Below, piece after piece: positions 52,475-61,101 of a stretch of 64,000 nucleotides of DNA (position 1 is the stretch's first letter; the number at the start of each line of letters is the position of its first letter). The DNA is from Herminiimonas contaminans. GTDB lineage: Bacteria; Pseudomonadota; Gammaproteobacteria; Burkholderiales; Burkholderiaceae_D. The stretch lies in NCBI RefSeq assembly GCF_015645465.1, contig NZ_JADOEL010000005.1:62001-126000 (forward strand). The letters run 5' to 3'. The notes under the pieces were generated by a model. That model saw nothing but the letters and a program-made list of their open reading frames with translations. It searched no databases and had not been told where the DNA came from. Position numbers and translations under genes: made by a program.

Positions 52475-53791
52475 CTAAAACAGCAGGCCTGTGAGTTTGT
52501 CGACGATGGCGTCAAACGGCAGTGCCATCAGCGCGACCGGAATAAACGGCAGGAAGGCAGACACTGCCAACAGCAGCACACTCTTGGGATGTACAGGAAG
52601 CAGCCACATCGCATACACGCGATCGACCACTTGATATAAATCGGTGGCCGATGAGAAATCCGGGCGGTCCATCATGGATTCCCTGGCCATCTGCGGATCG
52701 CGCAACCATTTACGCTCAAACTCAAGACCGAAGCGATCGGCCAGGCCACCGTATTCCAGCGTGCCGCGACGCCAGGCCCGCAGCATCTGACCGAGGAATA
52801 CCAGCAAGGGGAAATTGAAAAACAGGACGACGCCCAGGACAAAAAAGAGAATCAGATAGTGATAGGACGTCAGTGATGCCCCGGCATAAATGCTATTGGC
52901 AATGGCACCGGCGACCAGCGCACCCAGCGCGATGGCCAGTACTGCAAACGCCTGTGATGAATAACCGATAAAACCAAGCCCGGCCGCGCCATCCGGATGC
53001 GCCGGAGTCAAACGCAACTCCAGCCTGGACACCAGGTACAGGAAACGCCCCCACAGGCATAACCGCCATACCCAGCTCAGCAGCAAGCACAGCATGAGCG
53101 GCAAGCTGACCAGCAAGCCCCACCAACCGGCAGGAGAAAGCACTTTGCCCACAGGCGTACTGACAATGAGCCAGGCCGGAATCCCTGCAAAAGGTCGCGC
53201 TTCATACATTGTTGCGATGGCGAGGTAGGCCAGGACCACGACCGCTATCTCTACCCACAGCAAGTTGAGCAGGCGCTGGGTAGATGCCAGTATGCCCAGG
53301 AAGGCCGGACGCTCCTGCTCCGCGACGATGCCCGATTCAAGGAAATGCGATGCCAGTGCACCTATGCGTGGTATGCAGATGCGTTCGGCCAGGATGAGCA
53401 AGGGCACGACGATCAGGTAACGTGCATGGGTGCCAAAATCCGGCCAGAAGCTGCTGTTGTCATATCCGGGCAGCGCGCTCAGGAATGCCAGCGGCAACCA
53501 GCACAAGGCCATCGCCAGCAAAGCGCGTCGCCCCACATTCGGCTTACCGTCTTGCAACAGGCCGACCACACCCTGGATCTTGTATAAGGGACCGCCACTG
53601 AATGGCCTGCCAACACGCACGTCCGATTCAGCACTCCCGCCCGAACCCGGGTGCTGACCCGAGCCTGGCTGCGCTGACAGCTGTTGTTGATGTCCGCTGT
53701 CATCCATCCGCATCGCAAGCACGATCTTCATCGCCGACATCAGCCGGTGCTCAGCCTCGCCCTGCTTTACTCCTGCGCTGATGCTCAACAT
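52475..53791 (-). CDS. Polytopic membrane protein of unknown function
   Basis: 438 aa. A hydrophilic Gln/Ser/Gly-rich N terminus (about 1-85) is followed by about six or seven transmembrane segments (for example ALLAMALCWLPLAFLSAL, VVLAYLAIATM, LLVSLPLMLCLLLSW, VLFFNFPLLVFL) and a cytoplasmic loop (ERKWLRDPQMARESMMD). The last helices end at LPFDAIVDKLTGLLF. I do not recognise a named family. It is first in the run to DUF202 and arylsulfatase, with the regional operator 119 bp before its start. Confidence 0.75.
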   Translation of the reverse strand: MLSISAGVKQGEAEHRLMSAMKIVLAMRMDDSGHQQQLSAQPGSGQHPGSGGSAESDVRVGRPFSGGPLYKIQGVVGLLQDGKPNVGRRALLAMALCWLPLAFLSALPGYDNSSFWPDFGTHARYLIVVPLLILAERICIPRIGALASHFLESGIVAEQERPAFLGILASTQRLLNLLWVEIAVVVLAYLAIATMYEARPFAGIPAWLIVSTPVGKVLSPAGWWGLLVSLPLMLCLLLSWVWRLCLWGRFLYLVSRLELRLTPAHPDGAAGLGFIGYSSQAFAVLAIALGALVAGAIANSIYAGASLTSYHYLILFFVLGVVLFFNFPLLVFLGQMLRAWRRGTLEYGGLADRFGLEFERKWLRDPQMARESMMDRPDFSSATDLYQVVDRVYAMWLLPVHPKSVLLLAVSAFLPFIPVALMALPFDAIVDKLTGLLF

Positions 53792-53887
53792 ATGCGTCTC
53801 TCATCAATTTTTCAGGCGGATCGGATGTGCGTTACAGCCTTGCACTTATGCTGCTCATCATTACCCAGGGGGAAAAAGAAAAAAATC

Positions 53888-53923
53888 GTTCATTAGTGAG
53901 CAAAGCCATTGCCCTTTGGTGCA
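53888..53923 (-). promoter_or_regulatory. Operator upstream of the polytopic membrane protein gene
   Basis: TGCACCAAAGGGCA on the minus strand (53910-53923), identical to the copy at 43206. In gene direction a weaker TCACTAATGAAC lies about 23 bp further on, reminiscent of the second element of the better sites. Confidence 0.6.
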
Positions 53924-53977
53924 TCCGGCCAGGCAACTTCAGGCAGACTGCGCTACCTGAAGTCACTCGCTGATGGC

Positions 53978-54604
53978 TTAAGGTGCACGCGGTGTTTCTA
54001 TCGAAAGCGACTCGCCTTCTTTCACCACAGCCTCGACCTGGTCACCTTTCTTGATATTGTCCAGTGCGGTCTTGTCATCCAGATAGAAGACACGGGTCCG
54101 GCTCGTGCCCTTGAGCGTAACGCTACCTTCTTTTTTATTCACCGCGATGACGTCTGCGACCACATGTGTTTCACGCGTGGCGGCGATACCAGGCTTGTCA
54201 CCTGGTTGTGCGACATACATCGTTTCCGCGACCGAACGCTGACGCAATTCCTTGCCGGCCGTTGCTTTCTGCAAACTCAGGACCACCGATTCCGCTTCGC
54301 GCAATACGACCTGGTCACCAACCTTGATTTGATTGAAATTCTTTACCTCAGGGCCAGTCGGCACCACCACTTCTTCACCAGTGCTGCGCTTGACGGTAAA
54401 TTCGCGGCGTTCTGCGTTCACATTTGTAATCGTGCCGCGCACCACACGTTTGCCAGCAGCAGCGACCACGCCCTTGCCGCGTCCGACGACCAGTACTTCA
54501 CCACCGGCGGGTGCAGCCGCAGGTGCTTTGACATCCTGTGCATGGGCCGGGTTAATTGATAAAGCCAGGGCGAGTAATGTGAGGCTGGTAGCTTGGATAA
54601 GCAT
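53978..54604 (-). CDS. Exported protein of unknown function with OB-like repeats
   Basis: 208 aa. Signal peptide (TSLTLLALALSINPAHAQ). The mature part appears to hold two similar small beta modules: VVRGTITNVNAERREFTVKRSTGEEVVV, with KVGDQVVLREAES, and VVADVIAVNKKEGSVTLKGTSRTRVFYL, with KKGDQVEAVVKEGES. Such pairs resemble DUF5666-type beta barrels. Ribosome site AGGAGA. It has its own operator and is probably periplasmic. Confidence 0.7.
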   Translation of the reverse strand: MLIQATSLTLLALALSINPAHAQDVKAPAAAPAGGEVLVVGRGKGVVAAAGKRVVRGTITNVNAERREFTVKRSTGEEVVVPTGPEVKNFNQIKVGDQVVLREAESVVLSLQKATAGKELRQRSVAETMYVAQPGDKPGIAATRETHVVADVIAVNKKEGSVTLKGTSRTRVFYLDDKTALDNIKKGDQVEAVVKEGESLSIETPRAP

Positions 54605-54693
54605 GGCGTTTCTCCTGTGTGGTGTAAGAATCCGGGACTACTTGAAATACGGGATGAGCATTGATCATGCAGACTCATCACGCTGAATAAAAT

Positions 54694-54729
54694 TGATCTA
54701 TGGTGCGAATGGACATGCCCTTTGATGCA
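54694..54729 (-). promoter_or_regulatory. Bipartite operator upstream of the exported protein gene
   Basis: In gene direction TGCATCAAAGGGCA (complement of 54716-54729), then 22 bp later CGCACCATAGATCA (complement of 54694-54707). It begins 90 bp before the start codon and lies directly behind the Omp85-like gene. Confidence 0.65.
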
Positions 54730-54735
54730 TACCGA

Positions 54736-55920
54736 TCAAAATGCTTCGCCGACATATAAATAGACTGCGCGATCATCTTTGGTGAAGGCAACATCCAGGC
54801 TGACATTGACCTTGTAGTCCTTGCTGGCTTGCCAGCGCAAACCGGCACCCAGTGACGGCAACATTTTTTGTTGCGGCAATTCAGCAAACGAAGGACCAAT
54901 AGTGCCGATACCGCCAAAGGCCACTGCGCCCCAACGATGCGCCAGGCTCCAGCGCACTTCAGCCTGCGCGGCCAGCATGGCTTTATCGCGATACTGACCG
55001 GTGGTGTAGCCGCGCAAATCATTGCTACGGCCATACATGCACAGATCGCTGAACGGGACATTCCCGCCCACCACGCAAGTCGCTACGCGCGCGGCGATGA
55101 TAGTCCCGGCGCTGTAGGGCCAATAGCGATTCCATGATGCGGAGAATTGACGGAAGCTGACATCACTGCCGAAAGCGGAAGTGAAGAAATTGAGATTGGC
55201 TTTGGCATAGGTACCAGTGGTCGGATAGAAACTATCGTCGCGCGTATCGTATTCGACGGCAGGTCCCAGTGAAGCGGTGGTGCGCCTGAGATCGGCCTCG
55301 GGTATCACTGCGCCTATGCCCGGCAATTGCGATAAATCCATCGCACTCTTGAGATGGACATTCTGGTAACGCAAACCCAGGAACCAGTGATCACCCACTT
55401 GATACAGCGCCTGCACCATACCGCCGGTACCGACCTGATTCAATGGAATCGAGACACCTCGCTCACCCGCCGCAGTCCCTATGCCGTAAAACTTCAGATC
55501 CAGATCTGCATGCCCTATGCCCGCTGTCACCCGCAAACGATTTTGCATAAAGGTCGCCGACTGCACCAGACCGACCATCGTACTGGAACCTGCCTTCATG
55601 ACGGCGACGCCGCTCACCCATGGGCGTTCACTCGCATTCGGGTTGTACAGGGCCAGACCGACCAGGGTCAGGCCCGATCCCAGGGCCGGATTGGATTGCG
55701 GAATCGGCAGGACGACAAAGTTGGTTTTCTTTTCCGGGGCGCCGCCTTGTTCGCCTTTCTTTTCTTCAGAAAATTTTCCAGCCTCATTCACATTCACCGT
55801 CATTTCATGCGTTGCGCTCAGCGCATCGCTCTGTGCATGGCATACGCCTGCACTGATCGCAACGACGGACAGCGCCATGAAGAGCAGCGCTGATCGTGTC
55901 GTCGGCCTAGGTGCGATCAT
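54736..55920 (-). CDS. Omp85-type surface antigen barrel protein without POTRA domains
   Basis: 394 aa. Signal peptide (ALLFMALSVVAISAGVCHA), a short acidic/basic linker (SEEKKGEQGGAPEKK), then directly an outer-membrane barrel of the BamA/TamA family: FVVLPIPQSNPALGSGLTLVGLAL at the start, YDTRDDSFYPTTGTYAKANLNFF in the middle, and LGAGLRWQASKDYKVNVSLDVAF at the end, closing with Phe (VGEAF). The lack of POTRA domains separates it from assembly factors; it may be a pore or an anchor for a partner. It lies 10 bp behind the SphA-like gene. Confidence 0.82.
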   Translation of the reverse strand: MIAPRPTTRSALLFMALSVVAISAGVCHAQSDALSATHEMTVNVNEAGKFSEEKKGEQGGAPEKKTNFVVLPIPQSNPALGSGLTLVGLALYNPNASERPWVSGVAVMKAGSSTMVGLVQSATFMQNRLRVTAGIGHADLDLKFYGIGTAAGERGVSIPLNQVGTGGMVQALYQVGDHWFLGLRYQNVHLKSAMDLSQLPGIGAVIPEADLRRTTASLGPAVEYDTRDDSFYPTTGTYAKANLNFFTSAFGSDVSFRQFSASWNRYWPYSAGTIIAARVATCVVGGNVPFSDLCMYGRSNDLRGYTTGQYRDKAMLAAQAEVRWSLAHRWGAVAFGGIGTIGPSFAELPQQKMLPSLGAGLRWQASKDYKVNVSLDVAFTKDDRAVYLYVGEAF

Positions 55921-55930
55921 GGGACGGTGA

Positions 55931-56875
55931 TTACATGAAGAGCATATTCAGGCTGACACCGATGGAATAACCCTTGGGCCGGTTCTTGGTCTCTACATCC
56001 CACACCGCACGTGCACTGAAAGAACCAGGATGACCACCGATCTTGCCGCTCCAGTTCATGATAGGTCCGAGACCAACGGCATGACCGCGGAAACCATTCA
56101 AACGATCAGCAGTAGGTCCCTTGTCGTCACCCAATTGATAAATCAGGCCGCCCACCACACCCAGGTTGGTGTCCTTGGCGACGCGTGCCGTCCACAAGGC
56201 TTCCGATATCAGCAAGGGCGCATTGCGATAATTGGTGTCCTTATTCTTGGTATAAAACTGCAGCATGCCCATGGTGGTGAACTCGCTGCCGTCCGTACCT
56301 AAACGGGTGTAAGCAATGCTGGGCATGAAGGTCCAGGTATTTTGTCCGTCATTGGCCAGTTTCTTGGAGTCATAACTTGCACTCGGCGCGTAGATGGGCA
56401 AGGACAGCGACATATGTTCGGTTTTACTGAAATGAAAACCCGCGATGATAGGTGTGACCAGGATGTCAGCGATACCGGTCGTGGAGTCGGAACTGCCGCT
56501 GGCCATGGAACCCGCCTGCAAGGAGGTCCTGACTTTGACGTATTGCAAGGGTATGCCGATGGCAGATGCAAAGTTCCAGTTGCCTGGGCCGGTATCCCAG
56601 ATGCGGGTGACGTTCGCTATCGTATAAGAAGCCTTGCTATTGATACCCGCTGCGACTTCACCCGCGACCGGCACTTGTTTGGATGCACCTATATCACCAT
56701 CAAAGTAAATACTCTGGACTGAAATCGCCCACCCCGGTTCCGGCGGCACGATGCCGGCATTCGAGGAAATCTGTTGCGCCGTGATAGGCCGCCCCATCGT
56801 GCCTTCCGTTGCATGTACTGCGCAAGGCAGCAGGACAGTCAGGGAACCGGCAATCATCAGGTATTTGCGCAACAT
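55931..56875 (-). CDS. SphA/MetA-like outer-membrane transport protein
   Basis: 314 aa from ATG 56875; the frame to 56908 would add 11 residues before the signal. Signal peptide (YLMIAGSLTVLLPCAVHA). The mature part is an all-beta barrel (PPEPGWAISVQSIYFDGD near the start, GIADILVTPIIAGFHF, GFRGHAVGLGPIMNWSGKIGG, and KGYSIGVSLNMLFM at the end) of the phenol-degradation MetA/SphA family, thought to pass hydrophobic or aromatic solutes. First gene of an operon with the Omp85-like barrel and preceded by the best-conserved minus-strand operator. Confidence 0.82.
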   Translation of the reverse strand: MLRKYLMIAGSLTVLLPCAVHATEGTMGRPITAQQISSNAGIVPPEPGWAISVQSIYFDGDIGASKQVPVAGEVAAGINSKASYTIANVTRIWDTGPGNWNFASAIGIPLQYVKVRTSLQAGSMASGSSDSTTGIADILVTPIIAGFHFSKTEHMSLSLPIYAPSASYDSKKLANDGQNTWTFMPSIAYTRLGTDGSEFTTMGMLQFYTKNKDTNYRNAPLLISEALWTARVAKDTNLGVVGGLIYQLGDDKGPTADRLNGFRGHAVGLGPIMNWSGKIGGHPGSFSARAVWDVETKNRPKGYSIGVSLNMLFM

Positions 56876-56931
56876 GTTTGCTCTCCATGAAGGTGGCGAT
56901 GTGCACACAGCATGGATAAAACGTGTTTTGT

Positions 56932-56974
56932 TTGCACTTGTATCTTGGTGACCGGATACATGCCCCTTGGTGCA
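56932..56974 (-). promoter_or_regulatory. Bipartite operator upstream of the SphA-like gene
   Basis: In gene direction TGCACCAAGGGGCA (complement of 56961-56974), 8 bp, then GTCACCAAGATACA (complement of 56939-56952), and the following AGTGC is also shared with the site at 62499. It lies 57-99 bp before the start codon. Confidence 0.75.
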
Positions 56975-57009
56975 GATCCATCAATACAAAAAAATTTTGC
57001 AGTGCCATA

Positions 57010-57045
57010 TGCACCAACGTGCATAGACACCTGCCTCAATCGCCA
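57010..57045 (+). promoter_or_regulatory. Operator upstream of the receiver-only regulator gene
   Basis: TGCACCAACGTGCA (57010-57023), with a weak second copy TGCCTCAATCGCCA exactly 22 bp on (57032-57045). It points towards the plus-strand genes, the mirror of the neighbouring site for the divergent SphA-like gene. Confidence 0.6.
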
Positions 57046-57227
57046 ATATTAAAAAAAGCCCTGGTGCTTCACGCTTTCATCACACGAAGCCGGATGCTGG
57101 CTGTATTTCCGACGGCGTGAGGCAGGACATCAAACAAACGATCACCTACAAACGAATGGCAACGATCACTAAGGCGCGTGTCACTGATATGAATACTCGG
57201 ATCGCAATTTCGTTTGGAGGCTGACCC

Positions 57228-57614
57228 ATGAGTCTTGCTTACACACCATGGAATATCGCGGTGGTGGAGGACGACAACGGCCTGCGCGCCGCCATCCTGC
57301 GCATGCTCACTGCGTGCGGCTGGAAACCCATAGGTTACGCATCTGCGGAAGGCTATCTGGAGTCAGCACCGGGCGAAGACATCGATTGCCTGGTGCTCGA
57401 TCTCTATCTGCCGGGCATGTCGGGCTTTGAATTGCTCGAACAGATACGGAGCACAGGCAAGGATATCCCCATCATTTTTATTACAGCCCAGGACGATGAA
57501 AAAATACGCTTGCGCGTCCAGGGTGTAGGAAAGCTGTACTTACCCAAACCTTTTACCGGCCAGTCGCTGGCCATGAAGGTAAGGGATTGCCTGAAGCAGA
57601 CTGATCTACTCTAA
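57228..57614 (+). CDS. Receiver-only response regulator
   Basis: 128 aa. One CheY-like domain with acidic pair Glu14-Asp15-Asp16, phosphoacceptor Asp58 in LVLDLYLPG, Thr in IFITAQDD and Lys in YLPKPF. The stretch before that lysine (RLRVQGVGKLYLPKPF) departs from the usual GAxDYLxKPF, so output-face contacts may differ. No DNA-binding domain: it may compete for phosphate with, or bind, the FixJ-type regulator encoded 0.9 kb downstream. In an operon with the DUF4136 gene (13 bp gap). Confidence 0.88.
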   Translation: MSLAYTPWNIAVVEDDNGLRAAILRMLTACGWKPIGYASAEGYLESAPGEDIDCLVLDLYLPGMSGFELLEQIRSTGKDIPIIFITAQDDEKIRLRVQGVGKLYLPKPFTGQSLAMKVRDCLKQTDLL

Positions 57615-57627
57615 AAAGGAGAAACAC

Positions 57628-58176
57628 ATGAAACTGCGCGCCATCATGCTGCTGGCCCTGACTACATTATTGGGGGCATGTGCCAGCAGCCCTACTGTCA
57701 ACGTCGACAGCGATCCTGCCGTCAACTTCGCGAAATACCGCAGCTATACCTGGCTGGCCCGACCACAAGTCAGCAATCCTTTGTTTCAGCAACGCATCAT
57801 GAATGGTGTTGACGAGCAACTACAGGCTGCTGGCTGGCGCAAAAGTGATGCAGGTGAAGTCACCGTCGTAGCGCATGTCGCAACCGCGCAAAAACAATCG
57901 ATCAGCACTTTCTATGATTCCGGCCCGTATGCTGGCTGGGGCTGGCGTGCGATGCCTGCACCGGGCATGGGTAGTGCAACCACGGTAGTCGATACTTATC
58001 AGACTGGCACGCTGGTCGTCGATCTGTTCGATACAGCGAGCAAGAAAGCCATCTGGCGTGGCACGGCAGAAGCAACCATCCCGGACAAACCAGACCAAGC
58101 CACCACCCTGCTGGACGCCTCACTGAACAAAATGTTTGCCGGCTTCCCACCTGGCAGCATCGCCAAGACCAAGTAA
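57628..58176 (+). CDS. DUF4136 lipoprotein
   Basis: 182 aa. Lipoprotein signal with lipobox LGAC (Cys18). The DUF4136 body begins VNVDSDPAVNFAKYRSYTW and includes GTLVVDLFDTASKKAIWRGTAEA, both typical. A Ser/Gly/Pro loop is in the middle (GPYAGWGWRAMPAPGMGS). These are outer-membrane lipoproteins of unknown role. Ribosome site AAAAAGGAG. Follows the receiver gene and belongs to the proposed envelope regulon. Confidence 0.85.
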   Translation: MKLRAIMLLALTTLLGACASSPTVNVDSDPAVNFAKYRSYTWLARPQVSNPLFQQRIMNGVDEQLQAAGWRKSDAGEVTVVAHVATAQKQSISTFYDSGPYAGWGWRAMPAPGMGSATTVVDTYQTGTLVVDLFDTASKKAIWRGTAEATIPDKPDQATTLLDASLNKMFAGFPPGSIAKTK

Positions 58177-58510
58177 ATATCGTTGTGCTCACTCGCCGGC
58201 AATCATCTTTAAAAAAAGATGACAATTGATAACAATTTTGCTTGCGGAGTGAGCGCTTCACATTTAACATTCCAGCAAGAAATAACAAAAATAACATGCA
58301 CTTTAGTGCAGTACCCTCTGCCCTTTAGGTCAATATTCTTGCCTATAGGATCAGGCGCATGATGCTATCCCCTCTCTTAGACTTTCGATAGTTAAATGAA
58401 AGCAAAGGAAAAGTTGCCGCAAGGAAAATAAAGGAATAAAGTCATAATTTGTTAAATCAGTAGCGTTTTGTTCCACGTATTTTGTCGCGTCGACTTTTGG
58501 GAGATGTCGC
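58177..58510 (+). other. Leader region of the FixJ-type regulator gene
   Basis: About 330 bp without a gene. It contains a hairpin TCATCTTT / AAAGATGA (58203-58222) after the DUF4136 stop, and then the two operator copies at 58297-58332. The rest is A/T-rich and should hold the promoter; the ribosome site GGGAG ends it. Confidence 0.55.
58297..58332 (+). promoter_or_regulatory. Two operator copies upstream of the FixJ-type regulator gene
   Basis: TGCACTTTAGTGCA (58297-58310), whose outer six bases on each side form a perfect inverted repeat, and TGCCCTTTAGGTCA (58319-58332), start-to-start 22 bp. Both fit the regional element, suggesting that the regulator controls its own gene. Confidence 0.7.
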
Positions 58511-59191
58511 ATGAACGTAATAGAACTACAGAACCAAGCTGAACCTGCAGTCATCCGCATCGTCGATGACGATCCATCCTTCCGACGCGCATTGCAGCGC
58601 TTGCTCCAGACCACCGGTTATCGCGTACTCGACTACGGCTCGGTTGGTGACATGCTCTTATCCGGCATAGGCAACGAATCCGGCTGCATCATCCTTGATA
58701 TCCATATGCCTGGCCCTAGCGGGCTCGACCTGCAGGAGATGCTGGCGGCCGATGCACATCCACTCCCCATCATCTTTGTCACCGGTGAAGCGACCGTGGT
58801 CGATTCCATACGGGCGATGAAAGCGGGTGCAGTAGATTTCTTCTGCAAGCCGCTGGATAGCGCTGCCCTGCTCAGCACACTGGACAAGACACTCAAAGAC
58901 GCCGCGTGCAAGCGACAGAAAAGCCAAGAACTGTGCGAACTGGAAGCACGCTATGCAACATTGACCCCACGCGAGAAAGAAGTGCTGGCCATGGTGACCC
59001 GAGGTGCGCTGAACAAGCAGATCAGTGCCAAGCTCGACGTAGCCGAACGCACTGTGAAAGCACATCGCGCCAAAGTAATGGAAAAAATGGAAGTCAAAAC
59101 GCTGGCCGAATTGGTCCATGTCATCGAAAAACTGCACATCGAATCCGACTCGGTATACCAAACCTCGTTTAATTCAGCGCGGTTTTCGTGA
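58511..59191 (+). CDS. FixJ/NarL-type response regulator with LuxR DNA-binding domain
   Basis: 226 aa. Receiver (about 14-130) with Asp19-Asp20-Asp21, phosphoacceptor Asp63 (CIILDIHMPG), Thr (FVTGEATV) and Lys (FFCKPLDS). LuxR-type helix-turn-helix (about 150-215: LTPREKEVLAMVTRGALNKQISAKLDVAERTVKAHRAKVMEKM). Ribosome site GGGAGATG. The partner kinase gene follows 68 bp later. Two operator copies precede it, so it is the best candidate for the protein that binds the regional element. Confidence 0.92.
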   Translation: MNVIELQNQAEPAVIRIVDDDPSFRRALQRLLQTTGYRVLDYGSVGDMLLSGIGNESGCIILDIHMPGPSGLDLQEMLAADAHPLPIIFVTGEATVVDSIRAMKAGAVDFFCKPLDSAALLSTLDKTLKDAACKRQKSQELCELEARYATLTPREKEVLAMVTRGALNKQISAKLDVAERTVKAHRAKVMEKMEVKTLAELVHVIEKLHIESDSVYQTSFNSARFS

Positions 59192-59259
59192 CAGGCACAG
59201 CGACGCATTAAATCTGGTACACGCATACACAATGGAATCGCATACTGACGAGCAAGCGC

Positions 59260-61101
59260 TTGCGGATATGTATGGCCTTCATTGCTTTGCAGGCTTGCTC
59301 CTGCGCGGCAAGCGCGCATCACGTCAAAACAATATTGGTGATCAATCCTGCAGAAGTGCTGTCACCCAATGCGCAACTGATAGATCATGCGATGTACGAG
59401 GTATTCTCCGAGTCCTCACAGAAAGTCGAAATACTCTCAGAGTACCTGGTCAAGCATACCGACCCGCCCAGTGACCTGGAACTTGATGCAATTGAGCTGA
59501 TTGCAAAAAAATACCATGACCGCAGTATCGATTTGATCGTTGCCCGTGGCGAACGCGCGCTGAATTTTATCGAACGTAACGGCGCAACTATCTGGCCAGG
59601 CACGCCGGCCATGTATTACTCGATATCCAGTCCGGCCATTTACTGGCGCCCCAACTCGGCTCACATCAGCGGCGTCTTCGTCGATCATGACTACGCAGCC
59701 AACCTTGCATTAATACTGCAGCTGCAACCCGACATTAAGCGCATCATTCAATTAGTCCAATCGTCACACAATGACGAGGTTCAGACGCTCCACACAAAAC
59801 TCAATGCAATTGCTACGGCCAGGCGCCCCGACTTAAAAGTCGAGACCGTCGGACAGAAACCTTTGCCGGATATGTTGAAGCTGGTCTCATCCTTACCTGC
59901 AGATACTGTCTTGCTGGCCATGACCATCGCCGGGGACAGGGACGGCGTGCGTTACTCCAGCGACGAAATCCTGCGCAGCATTTCGACACAGGCCAGCGTT
60001 CCTGTATATGGCATGCGTAGCAGCTATATCGGTAATGGCGTCGTCGGTGGTCACGTCATGAATCTGAGTGAACATGGACGTGAAGCGGGATTGCTCGCGC
60101 TGCAGCTATTAAATAATCCGCATGGCGGACCGTACACGCAGATCAGCCAGAAAACCCGTTGTGTCATCGACGATCGCCAGATCCAGCGCTGGGGCTTGAA
60201 TTTCAAAGACATCCCCGCTGACTGCGACCGTCCTTTCCATATCCCCACATTTTGGGAACGCAATGCGCCGCAGATCATAGCCTTTGTGTTGATGACGGCT
60301 GTCATTCTTCTGCTGGTATTCGGTTATCAATGGCAACGCCGGAAGCGATTAAAAGCCGATGAAGAGGCGAATCGCCAGCGCACCGCCCTCGCCCACGTTG
60401 CACGACTGGGAAGTGTCGGTGAACTCACCGCCTCCATCGTGCATGAAATCAACCAGCCGCTGGGCGCGATCATGGCCAATGCCGATGCCGCAACCATGAT
60501 GCTCAACCAGCAGTCATACCCGGATCACGAACTACGCGCCATCCTGACCGACATCCGCGATGACAATTTGCGCGCCAGTCAGATTATCCAAAAACTGCGC
60601 GTGCTGTTAAGCAAGCGCTCGCTGGAATCCAAGCCGGTTTCATTGAATGAAGTAATCAATACTTCCCGCAGCCTGCTCGGCAACCTGGCTATCAAACATC
60701 ATGTCACGCTGGTCATAGAGCTGGCACCCGACTTGCCGCAGATCATGGGCGACAGCACCCATTTGCAACAAGTGTTAATCAACCTCGCCTCCAATGCGAT
60801 GGAAGCCATGGAAGCCGTCCCTCCTGCAGAGCGCACACTCTCGATCAAAACCGAGCAAAGCAATGCCAGCCACATATGCCTGATCGTGACCGACCAGGGC
60901 CCCGGCATTCCGACCAACATCATGCCGAATATTTTTGAATCCTTTTACACCACCAAGGCGGAAGGCATGGGTATGGGGCTCGCCATCGTGCAGACCATCG
61001 TTGACGTTCATTGCGGCCGGATCGAAGTCATCAATGAAGCAAAGGGTGGTGCAACCTTCATCATTACCTTGCCGATTGCGAAGAACTGCGCACGCACTTA
61101 A
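59260..61101 (+). CDS. Sensor histidine kinase with substrate-binding-protein-like periplasmic domain
   Basis: 613 aa from TTG 59260; ATG 59272 is the alternative, both leaving a signal sequence (MAFIALQACSCAASA). Residues about 22-330 form a periplasmic domain resembling ABC transporter substrate-binding proteins (TILVINPAEVLSPN, SIDLIVARGERALNFI, VPVYGMRSSYIGNGVVGG). One transmembrane helix (about 342-362: IIAFVLMTAVILLLVFGY) leads to a FixL-like kinase: H box LTASIVHEINQPLGA, N box VLINLASNAMEAM, G1 VTDQGPGI, F box FESFYTTK, G2 GMGMGLAI. The ligand is not readable. Confidence 0.88.
   Translation: MRICMAFIALQACSCAASAHHVKTILVINPAEVLSPNAQLIDHAMYEVFSESSQKVEILSEYLVKHTDPPSDLELDAIELIAKKYHDRSIDLIVARGERALNFIERNGATIWPGTPAMYYSISSPAIYWRPNSAHISGVFVDHDYAANLALILQLQPDIKRIIQLVQSSHNDEVQTLHTKLNAIATARRPDLKVETVGQKPLPDMLKLVSSLPADTVLLAMTIAGDRDGVRYSSDEILRSISTQASVPVYGMRSSYIGNGVVGGHVMNLSEHGREAGLLALQLLNNPHGGPYTQISQKTRCVIDDRQIQRWGLNFKDIPADCDRPFHIPTFWERNAPQIIAFVLMTAVILLLVFGYQWQRRKRLKADEEANRQRTALAHVARLGSVGELTASIVHEINQPLGAIMANADAATMMLNQQSYPDHELRAILTDIRDDNLRASQIIQKLRVLLSKRSLESKPVSLNEVINTSRSLLGNLAIKHHVTLVIELAPDLPQIMGDSTHLQQVLINLASNAMEAMEAVPPAERTLSIKTEQSNASHICLIVTDQGPGIPTNIMPNIFESFYTTKAEGMGMGLAIVQTIVDVHCGRIEVINEAKGGATFIITLPIAKNCART

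Noticed and set aside
56944-56972. Sigma-54 (-24/-12) promoter as the explanation for the repeated TGCCCTTTGGTGCA element
   Set aside because: The GG and GC pairs of a sigma-54 promoter are not at the required 10-bp spacing, the element is near-palindromic, and the regulator is FixJ-type rather than a sigma-54 activator.
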